NCBI GenBank assembly: GCA_963818505.1
Contig: CAWFSJ010000005.1
Span: forward strand, 744,001-808,000
Source of the DNA: JADKAV01 sp963818505
GTDB lineage: Bacteria > Actinomycetota > Actinomycetes > S36-B12 > UBA10799
DNA length: 64,000 nt
Direction: 5' to 3'
The translations under genes were made by a program, and so were the position numbers. The notes below the pieces were generated by a model that was not told where the DNA came from, did no database searches, and saw only the letters and a list, made by a program, of their open reading frames with translations. Of the stretch, positions 32,816 to 40,378 are shown in pieces; the stretch's first letter is position 1; every line of letters begins with the position of its first letter.

Positions 32816-34132
32816 ATGAGCGACGCCTGGTCCTTCGAAACCAAGCAGATCCACGCAGGACAGACACCCGACGAGACCACCAATGCGCGGGCACTGCCGA
32901 TCTACCAGACCACCAGTTACACCTTCAACGACACAACCCACGCCGCAAACCTGTTCGCCCTCAAGGAACTGGGCAACATCTATACGCGGATCATGAACCC
33001 GACGCAGGCCACGGTCGAGGACCGCATCGCGGCGCTGGAAGGTGGAGTCGGCGCGCTGCTGGTCTCCAGCGGACAGGCCGCCGAGACAATCGCGATCCTC
33101 AACGTGGCCGAGGCCGGTGACCACATCGTCTCCAGCCCCAGCCTCTACGGCGGCACGTACAACCTGTTCCACTACACCCTGCCCAAGCTCGGTATCGAGG
33201 TGTCCTTCGTGGAGGACCCCGACGACATCGAGTCATGGCGTGCTGCGATCAAGCCCAACACCAAGGCGTTCTTCGGCGAGACCATCTCCAACCCGAAGAA
33301 CGACATCCTCGACATCGAGGCGGTGGCGGCCCTCGCCCACGAGTTCGGTGCGCCGCTGATCGTGGACAACACGGTGGCCACCCCCTACCTGATCCAGCCG
33401 TTGAAGTGGGGCGCCGACGTGGTCGTCCACTCGGCGACCAAGTACATCGGCGGACACGGCACGGCCGTCGCCGGCGTGATCGTGGACGGCGGCACGTTCG
33501 ACTATGCGCAGTACCCGCAGCGCTTCCCGAACTACAACGAGCCCGACCCGAGCTACCACGGTCTGGTGTACGCCCGGGACCTCGGCGTGGGCTCGCAGTT
33601 CGGTGCGAACCTGTCCTTCATCCTCAAGGCCCGCGTGCAGTTGCTGCGCGACCTGGGTTCTGCGGTGGCGCCGTTCAACGCATGGCTGCTGTCTCAGGGA
33701 CTCGAGACGCTGAGCCTGCGCATCGAGCGTCACGTGCAGAACGCGCAGGCGGTTGCTGACTGGCTCACCACGCGCGACGAGGTGGAGAAGGTCAACTACG
33801 CCAGCCTGCCTGTCAGCCCGTGGTACGAGTTGGGCCGCAAGTACGCGCCCAAGGGAACCGGTGCAGTCCTCAGCTTCGAGATCGCTGGCGGTGTCGAGGC
33901 CGGTCAGAAGTTCGTGGAGGGCCTGGAACTGCACAGCCATGTGGCCAACATCGGTGACGTGCGCAGCCTGGTGATCCACCCGGCGTCCACCACCCATTCG
34001 CAGCTCTCCCCGGAGGAGCAAGTAGCCGCGGGTGTGACCCCTGGCCTGGTGCGTCTGGCAGTCGGGATCGAGAACATCAACGACATCCTCGCCGACCTCG
34101 ACGCCGGCTTCCGGGCAGCGAAAGAGGCCTGA
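32816..34132 (+). CDS. metY: O-acetylhomoserine sulfhydrylase
   Basis: 438 residues. AAAGGAAA precedes the ATG. The Cys/Met-metabolism PLP enzyme features are present: TNARALPIYQTTSYTF, YTRIMNPTQATVEDRIAALEG, LIVDNTVATPYLIQP, and VVHSATKYIGGHGTAVAGV with the PLP-binding Lys. Length (~430) and the LVIHPASTTHSQLSPEEQ segment point to MetY rather than cystathionine gamma-synthase. It makes homocysteine (or methionine) from O-acetylhomoserine and sulfide (or methanethiol). It is followed 3 bases later by metX, so substrate synthesis and use are in one operon controlled by the upstream attenuator. Confidence 0.93.
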   Translation: MSDAWSFETKQIHAGQTPDETTNARALPIYQTTSYTFNDTTHAANLFALKELGNIYTRIMNPTQATVEDRIAALEGGVGALLVSSGQAAETIAILNVAEAGDHIVSSPSLYGGTYNLFHYTLPKLGIEVSFVEDPDDIESWRAAIKPNTKAFFGETISNPKNDILDIEAVAALAHEFGAPLIVDNTVATPYLIQPLKWGADVVVHSATKYIGGHGTAVAGVIVDGGTFDYAQYPQRFPNYNEPDPSYHGLVYARDLGVGSQFGANLSFILKARVQLLRDLGSAVAPFNAWLLSQGLETLSLRIERHVQNAQAVADWLTTRDEVEKVNYASLPVSPWYELGRKYAPKGTGAVLSFEIAGGVEAGQKFVEGLELHSHVANIGDVRSLVIHPASTTHSQLSPEEQVAAGVTPGLVRLAVGIENINDILADLDAGFRAAKEA

Positions 34133-34135
34133 TCG

Positions 34136-35242
34136 ATGAGCACCTCCGGTGGATGGCACGAGGGAGATCTTGCAGCTGGGCGACGTTTTGTCGACCTCGG
34201 CGCAATGCAGCTCGAACTCGCAGGGCCTCTGCCGGAGGTGCGTGTCGCCTACGAGACGTGGGGGACCTACACCGGCAACAACGCGGTCCTGGTTCAGCAC
34301 GCATTGACCGGGGACGCCCACGCTGCCGGGCCCGCCGGTCCGGGCCAGCCCACTGCAGGCTGGTGGGACGAACTTATTGGCCCTGGCAAAGCCATCGACA
34401 CGAGGCGTTGGTTCGTGCTGTCGTCCAATGTGCTCGGCGGGTGTCAGGGCACTACCGGACCGTCGAGTATCGCCCCGGACGGCCGCGCCTACGGCTCCCG
34501 CTGGCCACGCATCACCATCCGCGATCAGGTCGCGGTGGAGGTGGCGTTGGCCGACGCTCTGGGGATCGACCATTTCACGGCCGTCATGGGTGGGTCAATG
34601 GGCGGTATGCGGACCCTTGAGTGGATCGTGCAACATCCCGGACGGGTGGGAACGGCCCTGGTGATGGCGACCTCGGCGTCTGCGACCGCCGATCAGATCG
34701 CCACTCAGAACGTACAGATTGACGCGATCAAGGCCGACCCCCACTGGCAGGGCGGCGACTACCACGGCACCGGCCGGTCGCCCTTGAACGGCATGGGGAT
34801 CGCGCGGCGCATCGCCCACCTGACCTATCGCACGGAGCGTGAGTTGGCCGCTCGCTTCGGTCGTGACCACCAGTTGGGTGAGAACGCCTTGGCCGACGGC
34901 CGCTTCGCAGTGCAGTCCTACCTCGATCACCAGGCCCAGAAACTGCAGCGGCGCTTCGACCCCGCCACCTACGTTGCGCTCTCGGATGCCATGGCGTTGC
35001 ACGACGTGTACCGCGGGCGTGGGCTCGGTGCACTGCGGGATGTGGAAGTGCCGACGCGGGTCGTGGGGATCACCTCGGACCGGTTGTACCCGCTGTACCT
35101 GCAGCAGCAGATCGCCGATGAGTTGGGCGTGGAACTCGACGTGGTGGAGTCCCCGTTCGGCCACGACGGCTTCCTGCTGGAGGACGACGACATCGGCCGG
35201 GTGGTCTCAGACTTGCTGGCTCCGCAGGCGACCCCCTGCTGA
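34136..35242 (+). CDS. metX: Homoserine O-acetyltransferase
   Basis: 368 residues, alpha/beta hydrolase fold. NAVLVQHALTGDAHAAG and LSSNVLGGCQGTTGPSS are MetX signatures. The nucleophile elbow is VMGGSMGGMRTLEW, and the acid and base are in GITSDRLYPLYLQ and ESPFGHDGFLLE. It acetylates homoserine with acetyl-CoA to feed MetY. It starts 3 bases after metY. A family-1 palindrome at 35287 lies 45 bases after its stop and may act as terminator. Confidence 0.93.
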   Translation: MSTSGGWHEGDLAAGRRFVDLGAMQLELAGPLPEVRVAYETWGTYTGNNAVLVQHALTGDAHAAGPAGPGQPTAGWWDELIGPGKAIDTRRWFVLSSNVLGGCQGTTGPSSIAPDGRAYGSRWPRITIRDQVAVEVALADALGIDHFTAVMGGSMGGMRTLEWIVQHPGRVGTALVMATSASATADQIATQNVQIDAIKADPHWQGGDYHGTGRSPLNGMGIARRIAHLTYRTERELAARFGRDHQLGENALADGRFAVQSYLDHQAQKLQRRFDPATYVALSDAMALHDVYRGRGLGALRDVEVPTRVVGITSDRLYPLYLQQQIADELGVELDVVESPFGHDGFLLEDDDIGRVVSDLLAPQATPC

Positions 35243-35286
35243 GAACGCTGCGCCAGCCGACCCGCCTGCCGTCCCCGGAGCGGTTG

Positions 35287-35354
35287 GTTAGAGGTTGTGC
35301 TGTTGGTTAGCGAAACCACGCGTGGATTCGCTAACCAGGCCGACAACCTCTAAC
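35287..35354. repeat. Family-1 nested palindrome, copy 2
   Basis: Outer arms GTTAGAGGTTGT / ACAACCTCTAAC enclose inner arms GGTTAGCGAA / TTCGCTAACC around CCACGCGTGG, itself a palindrome. It matches the copy at 27061-27128. Its plus-strand complement encodes the last ~20 residues of the minus-strand gene at 35288-35758. Confidence 0.85.
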
Positions 35355-35758
35355 GAGGACGGTTGGGCCTCGGCACCGAACTGCCGTCGGGCCTCCTGCG
35401 CCGCGGTGCGGAATTGGCCACGGGCCTCCAGCATCGCGAGGTGGGCCTCCGCCCTGACGTCCATGGTCTGTTCGCGGTAGGCCCGCAAGGCCGCTTGGCG
35501 CTGGTCGGCGGTGCGAACCTCAAGCATCGCGCTCTGGAGCTGCTCGTGCGCCGCTCGGGAAGCCTGGCGGTATCTGTTCAGGATGGCCCGGCGCTGCTGC
35601 CGGTAGGTCTGTGCGGCGATGTTCGTGGCTGCCCGCAGCCCCTGTCGAGCATCCTGGGACGCAGCTACCGGCGTGGCGGTCGCCGCTGTCGCCTGTCCGG
35701 AGAACAGGACCGCGGAAGCGGCGACTGCGGAAGCGACTCTGTGACGCCAGGGGGTCAT
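35288..35758 (-). CDS. Secreted Arg/Gln/Ala-rich helical protein
   Basis: 156 residues from the ATG at 35758. The signal peptide MTPWRHRVASAVAASAVLFS ends near ATA, with probable cleavage around residues 25-30. The mature part is one long charged helix (RQQRRAILNRYRQASRAAHE, EVRTADQRQAALRAYREQTM), like other small actinobacterial secreted helical proteins. The C-terminal ~20 residues (LVSESTRGFANQQHNL) and the stop are encoded by the nested palindrome, so the original end of the gene may have been replaced. Function unknown. It is divergent from the kdp operon. Confidence 0.65.
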   Translation of the reverse strand: MTPWRHRVASAVAASAVLFSGQATAATATPVAASQDARQGLRAATNIAAQTYRQQRRAILNRYRQASRAAHEQLQSAMLEVRTADQRQAALRAYREQTMDVRAEAHLAMLEARGQFRTAAQEARRQFGAEAQPSSLEVVGLVSESTRGFANQQHNL

Positions 35759-35840
35759 GAATCCATCCCCGCACGGAACAGACCAAGAGGTCAACCGAGT
35801 TGGCGACAGTTAACGGACTGCGTACGCGAAGTCCGGAGGG

Positions 35841-35915
35841 CGTCAGGAGTCCGGGTCCCCCCGTCAGGAAAGCGTCATGACGGTGGTGGACCGACCCTTT
35901 CACGGTGCGTCATGG
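35841..35915 (+). promoter_or_regulatory. CGTCA(G/T)G(A/G) boxes upstream of kdp
   Basis: Four copies: CGTCAGGA at 35841, CGTCAGGA at 35862, CGTCATGA at 35873 and CGTCATGG at 35908. The first three are spaced 21 and 11 bases, near whole helical turns, as for cooperative response-regulator binding. KdpE, encoded at the end of the operon, is the natural candidate. Confidence 0.4.
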
Positions 35916-35933
35916 GGGAGGAAAGGGAGGGAA

Positions 35934-36017
35934 ATGCCCGACATCGCCTACATCCTGCTCACGCTGGCCGTGTTCGCGTTCGTGTTCCTCGTGCTCAAGG
36001 GGGTCGAACGGCTATGA
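35934..36017 (+). CDS. 27-residue membrane peptide at head of kdp operon
   Basis: The ATG at 35934 follows GGGAGGGAA. The peptide PDIAYILLTLAVFAFVFLVL followed by KGVERL is a single hydrophobic helix with a basic cytoplasmic end. Its TGA overlaps the kdpF ATG (ATGA), so it is translated in step with kdpF. It resembles KdpF in size and form and may be a second small subunit or assembly factor of the K+ pump; this is inference. Confidence 0.7.
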   Translation: MPDIAYILLTLAVFAFVFLVLKGVERL

Positions 36018-36103
36018 CATCGATGGAGGTCATGGCGCTGGTCCTCGCCATGGGCCTACTCGTCTACCTGGTGCTCACCTTGCTGTTCCCGGAGCGCTTC
36101 TGA
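36014..36103 (+). CDS. kdpF: K+-transporting ATPase small subunit KdpF
   Basis: 29 residues (TSMEVMALVLAMGLLVYLVL followed by TLLFPERF), the single-helix KdpF pattern with its conserved C-terminal PERF. It stabilises the KdpABC complex in the membrane. Its stop codon overlaps the kdpA ATG at 36103. Confidence 0.87.
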   Translation: MTSMEVMALVLAMGLLVYLVLTLLFPERF

Positions 36104-37752
36104 TGGCCGCGGCGGCGCAACTCACGCTGCTCATCGCGGTGCTGCTGCTTGTGCAGTGGCCGCTGGGGACCTACATCGCCAAGGTCCTGACCGGTTCCCG
36201 GGACCTCGTTGTGGAAAGGGGGGTATACCGCCTTGTCGGAGTGAACCCTGCGTCGCGGCAACCCTGGTCCACGTACGCCGTGTCCGTCCTTGCGTTCTCC
36301 GCGGTGGGTTTCCTGCTGCTGTACGCGTTGTTGCGACTACAGGCATACCTCCCCCTGAGTGTCGCAATGCCGGCGGTGCCGCCCGAGGGGGCCTTCAACA
36401 CTGCCGCGAGTTTCGTCACGAACACCAACTGGCAGTGGTACTCCGGTGAGTCGACGTTGGGCTACCTCGCGCAGATGGGCGGCTTGAGCGTGCAGAACTT
36501 CGTGTCCGCGGCGGTCGGAATCGCGGTGGCCTTCGTGCTTCTGCGCGGGTTCGCCGCCTCTGGCGCCGATGAAGTCGGGAACTTCTGGGTGGACATGACG
36601 CGGATAGTGTTCCGGCTCCTGCTGCCCTTGGCTGCCGTGGCAGCGGTATTGCTGATGATCGGTGGGGTTGTGCAGAACCTGAACGACCCGGTTGTGGCAA
36701 CCACCTTGCAGGGTGCCGGTCAGACCATCCCGGGGGGCCCGGTCGCCACCCAGGAGGCGATCAAGCAACTGGGCACGAACGGCGGAGGGTTCTTCAACGC
36801 CAACTCCGCGCACCCGTTCGAGAACCCAACCACCCAGACGAACTTCCTGCAGATCTTCTTGCTGCTGGTGATCCCGTTCTCCCTGCCCCGCGCCATGGGG
36901 ATCGTGCTGGGAAACAAGCGCCAGGGGGTCGCCATCCTGTCGGCGATGGGCGTGCTCTGGCTGGCCAGCGTGGCGCTGATCACCTGGGCCGAACTCGCCG
37001 GCAACGGCGCGGCTCCCCAGTTGGCAGGAGCGGCGATGGAGGGCAAGGAGACACGCTTCGGACTCTCCACGTCAGCGCTGTTCGCAGCCTCCACGACCGG
37101 GACGAGCACAGGTGCCGTGAACTCCGTGCACGACTCCTTCACCGCGGCCGGCGGCGGCGTCGCATTGCTCAACATGATGCTGGGCGAGGTGTCGCCCGGC
37201 GGGGTCGGCAGTGGTCTGTACGGCATCCTGGTCATGTCCGTGCTGACAGTTTTCCTGGCCGGATTGATGGTCGGGCGCACGCCGGAGATCTACGGGAAGC
37301 GGATCGGGCGCCGTGAGGTGACCATGGTGGCGCTCTACATCCTCACCACGCCCCTGCTTCTGCTGGTCGGGGCGGGAATCACCGCAGTGGTGCCCGGTCC
37401 GGCCGAATCGATCACTCAGGAGGGTCCGCACGGGCTGTCCGGGGCCTTGTACGCGTATGCGTCGGCGGCCAACAACAACGGCTCGGCCTTCGCCAGTTTC
37501 GGCGCGGCCACGACGTACCAGAACACCGTGCTGGGCCTGGTGATGCTGCTGGCCCGGTTCCTCCCAATGCTGCTCGTGATCGGGTTGGCGGGTGCACTGG
37601 CCAAGCAACCGCGCAAGGAACCCGGCCCGGGGACGTTGCCCACCGACACCGGCCTGTTCGTCGGGCTGCTGGTCGTCGTCGTTCTCTTCATCGCCGGACT
37701 CACGTATGTTCCGGCGCTCGCTCTCGGACCCGTGGCGGAGGCGCTGCTATGA
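36103..37752 (+). CDS. kdpA: K+-transporting ATPase, channel subunit KdpA
   Basis: 549 residues with about ten hydrophobic helices. Selectivity-filter regions of the four superfamily-of-K-transporters repeats are visible: NTAASFVTNTNWQWYSGEST, then IKQLGTNGGGFFNANSAHPF, SASTTGTSTGAVNSVHDS-like (residues before GGGVALLNMMLGEVSPGG), and YASAANNNGSAFASFG. It forms the K+ entry path of the high-affinity pump. Start chosen at the ATG overlapping the kdpF stop. Confidence 0.95.
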   Translation: MAAAAQLTLLIAVLLLVQWPLGTYIAKVLTGSRDLVVERGVYRLVGVNPASRQPWSTYAVSVLAFSAVGFLLLYALLRLQAYLPLSVAMPAVPPEGAFNTAASFVTNTNWQWYSGESTLGYLAQMGGLSVQNFVSAAVGIAVAFVLLRGFAASGADEVGNFWVDMTRIVFRLLLPLAAVAAVLLMIGGVVQNLNDPVVATTLQGAGQTIPGGPVATQEAIKQLGTNGGGFFNANSAHPFENPTTQTNFLQIFLLLVIPFSLPRAMGIVLGNKRQGVAILSAMGVLWLASVALITWAELAGNGAAPQLAGAAMEGKETRFGLSTSALFAASTTGTSTGAVNSVHDSFTAAGGGVALLNMMLGEVSPGGVGSGLYGILVMSVLTVFLAGLMVGRTPEIYGKRIGRREVTMVALYILTTPLLLLVGAGITAVVPGPAESITQEGPHGLSGALYAYASAANNNGSAFASFGAATTYQNTVLGLVMLLARFLPMLLVIGLAGALAKQPRKEPGPGTLPTDTGLFVGLLVVVVLFIAGLTYVPALALGPVAEALL

Positions 37753-39803
37753 GTTCCACCACTACTACCTCGAGCCGGGCGTTCTTCGACGCGGGCCAGT
37801 TGATGCGCAACCTGCCACAAGCGGTGCGGAAACTGGATCCGCGCGAGGTGATCCGCACACCGGTGATGTTCGTGGTCTGGGTCGGCGCGCTGGTCACCAC
37901 CGTGCTGGCGATCCAGGACCCCTCGGTCTTCGCATGGGCGGTCGCAGTCTGGTTGTGGGCGACCGTTCTGTTCGGCACGCTCGCCGAAGCAGTGGCAGAG
38001 GGCAGGGGTCGTGCGCAGGCCGAGAGTCTGCGCAACGCCCGCAAGGATGCCATCGCCCGCAGACTGCATCCGGACGGGCAGGAGGAACGCATCCCTGGCT
38101 CCCATCTCAACATCGGGGACCACGTGGTTGTCGAGGCCGGTGAGGTCATCCCCGGTGACGGTGACGTCGTGGAGGGTGTGGCGTCGGTGGACGAGTCGGC
38201 AATCACCGGCGAATCCGCCCCGGTGATCCGTGAGTCGGGTGGGGACCGCAGCGCAGTGACCGGTGGCACCAAGGTGCTCTCGGACCGGATCGTCGTGCGG
38301 ATCACCGCGGCCCCCGGCCAGACTTTTCTGGACCGGATGATCGCGTTGGTGGAGGGATCAGCCCGGCAGAAGACCCCGAACGAGATCGCGCTGAACCTGC
38401 TTCTGTCAGCGCTCACGATCATCTTCCTGCTGGCCGTCGTGACCTTGCAGCCGTTCGCCGTCTATTCCGAGGCCAAGCAGCCGTTGCTGGTGCTCGTCGC
38501 GCTACTCGTGTGCCTGATCCCCACTACCATCGGAGCCTTGCTGTCGGCGATCGGGATCGCGGGCATGGACCGTCTCGTTCAGCGCAACGTCCTGGCCACT
38601 TCCGGGCGCGCCGTGGAGGCCGCGGGCGATGTGGATGTCCTGCTTCTGGACAAGACCGGAACCATCACACTGGGCAACCGGCAGGCCGCAGAGTTCATCC
38701 CAGTAGCGGGGATCTCCGAGCGCGAACTCGCCGAGGCGGCGCAGCTGAGCAGCCTGGCAGACGAGACGCCCGAAGGGCGCTCCGTCGTGGTCCTCGCCAA
38801 GGAGAGGCACGACCTGCGGGTACGTCAGGAGATCGCCCAAGCCACGTTCACCGAGTTCTCGGCCCGTACCCGGATGTCGGGGGTCGACATCCCTGTGGAG
38901 GGACAGGTTCATGAGATCCGAAAAGGGGCGGCAGCCGCAGTCATCAGATGGGTGCGCGACAACAACGGGCACGCCGGAGCCGACCTGGCAGAGACCGTAG
39001 ACGCGGTCAGCGCCGCGGGTGGCACACCCTTGGTCGTGGCTGAGCGGCTGGGCGATGAGCCGGCGCGACCGCTCGGGGTGATCAACCTCAAGGATGTCGT
39101 GAAGGAGGGGATGCGAGAGCGCTTCGATCAGCTGCGGTCCATGGGCATCCGTACGGTGATGATCACTGGTGACAACCCGATGACGGCACGTGCCATCGCC
39201 AGTGAGGCGGGTGTCGACGACTTCCTGGCCGAAGCGAAGCCGGAAGACAAACTCGCACTCATCCGCAACGAACAGGCTGCCGGCCGGATGGTTGCCATGA
39301 CCGGGGACGGCACCAACGATGCTCCGGCGCTGGCACAGGCAGACGTCGGGGTGGCGATGAACACCGGGACGTCGGCGGCCAAGGAGGCCGGAAACATGGT
39401 CGACCTCGACAGCAATCCGACGAAACTCATCGAGATTGTGGAGATCGGCAAGCAACTGCTCGTCACCCGAGGGGCGCTGACCACTTTCTCCATCGCGAAC
39501 GACCTGGCCAAGTACTTTGCGATTCTGCCCGCCATGTTCGTACTGGCCTACCCGCAACTGGACCGCCTGAACATCATGGGTCTGTCCAGCCCAGAGTCAG
39601 CGATCCTTTCCGCGGTGATCTTCAACGCCTTGATCATCGTGGCGCTGATTCCCTTGGCCTTGCGGGGTGTGCGCTTCTCCCCGACGAGCGCGGAGAACCT
39701 CCTGCGACGCAACCTGCTGACCTACGGACTGGGGGGCATCATCGCTCCCTTCGTCGGGATCAAGGTGATCGACATGATCGTAAGCCTGCTGCCAGGGATG
39801 TGA
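37749..39803 (+). CDS. kdpB: K+-transporting ATPase, P-type ATP-hydrolysing subunit KdpB
   Basis: 684 residues. P-type ATPase motifs: actuator-domain SAITGESAPVIRESGG, phosphorylation site LLLDKTGTITLGNRQA with the aspartyl acceptor, and hinge AMTGDGTNDAPALAQADVGV. It couples ATP hydrolysis to K+ uptake with KdpA. It overlaps kdpA by 4 bases (ATGA). Confidence 0.96.
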   Translation: MSSTTTTSSRAFFDAGQLMRNLPQAVRKLDPREVIRTPVMFVVWVGALVTTVLAIQDPSVFAWAVAVWLWATVLFGTLAEAVAEGRGRAQAESLRNARKDAIARRLHPDGQEERIPGSHLNIGDHVVVEAGEVIPGDGDVVEGVASVDESAITGESAPVIRESGGDRSAVTGGTKVLSDRIVVRITAAPGQTFLDRMIALVEGSARQKTPNEIALNLLLSALTIIFLLAVVTLQPFAVYSEAKQPLLVLVALLVCLIPTTIGALLSAIGIAGMDRLVQRNVLATSGRAVEAAGDVDVLLLDKTGTITLGNRQAAEFIPVAGISERELAEAAQLSSLADETPEGRSVVVLAKERHDLRVRQEIAQATFTEFSARTRMSGVDIPVEGQVHEIRKGAAAAVIRWVRDNNGHAGADLAETVDAVSAAGGTPLVVAERLGDEPARPLGVINLKDVVKEGMRERFDQLRSMGIRTVMITGDNPMTARAIASEAGVDDFLAEAKPEDKLALIRNEQAAGRMVAMTGDGTNDAPALAQADVGVAMNTGTSAAKEAGNMVDLDSNPTKLIEIVEIGKQLLVTRGALTTFSIANDLAKYFAILPAMFVLAYPQLDRLNIMGLSSPESAILSAVIFNALIIVALIPLALRGVRFSPTSAENLLRRNLLTYGLGGIIAPFVGIKVIDMIVSLLPGM

Positions 39804-39811
39804 GGAGACCA

Positions 39812-40378
39812 ATGAACATCGTGCGACAGTGCTGGGCGGGCCTGCGGCTGATGGTGGTGTTCACCATCGTCGTGGGCGTGCTCTATCCGCTCGCGGGAGT
39901 CGCCGTCGGCAAGGTGATGTCCGCAGCGGCGAACGGGAGTCTCGTGAAGGTCGATGGGGTGGTGGTGGGGTCTTCCCTGCTCGGCCAGTCGTTCGCAGGC
40001 GACGAATGGTTCATCCCGCGCCCGTCTGCGTCCGAGTACGACCCCATGGCCAGCGGCGGGACGAACCTCGGTCCGAACAATCCGGATCTCGTGTCGCAGA
40101 TCGCTACTCGTCAGGCTGAAGTGGCCGCACGAGAAGGGGTCGGCGTGGAGCAGGTGCCGCCGGATGCGGTCACGGCGTCGGCCTCGGGACTCGACCCGGC
40201 CATCTCACCGGAGTATGCCGCGCTACAGGTGTCCCGTGTGGCTCGTACCCGTGGACTGTCCGAGGATCGGGTGCGGGAATTGGTCGATCGGGCTACCGAA
40301 GAAGCCGGCTTCGGTTTTCTGGGGGAGCCGTCGGTCAACGTGCTCGAGCTCAACCTCTCACTCGAACGGGCACAATGA
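39812..40378 (+). CDS. kdpC: K+-transporting ATPase subunit KdpC
   Basis: 188 residues from the ATG at 39812, which follows GAGGAGACC. One N-terminal membrane helix (LRLMVVFTIVVGVLYPLAGV) precedes the soluble domain with GSSLLGQSFAGDEWFIPRPS, NLGPNNPDLVS and GLDPAISPEYAALQVSRVA, all typical of KdpC. It overlaps kdpD by 4 bases. Confidence 0.94.
   Translation: MNIVRQCWAGLRLMVVFTIVVGVLYPLAGVAVGKVMSAAANGSLVKVDGVVVGSSLLGQSFAGDEWFIPRPSASEYDPMASGGTNLGPNNPDLVSQIATRQAEVAAREGVGVEQVPPDAVTASASGLDPAISPEYAALQVSRVARTRGLSEDRVRELVDRATEEAGFGFLGEPSVNVLELNLSLERAQ

Noticed and set aside
33233..34573. 446-codon minus-strand frame opposite metY and metX
   Set aside because: Shadow of two well-supported genes; its His/Val/Asp-rich text has no domain.
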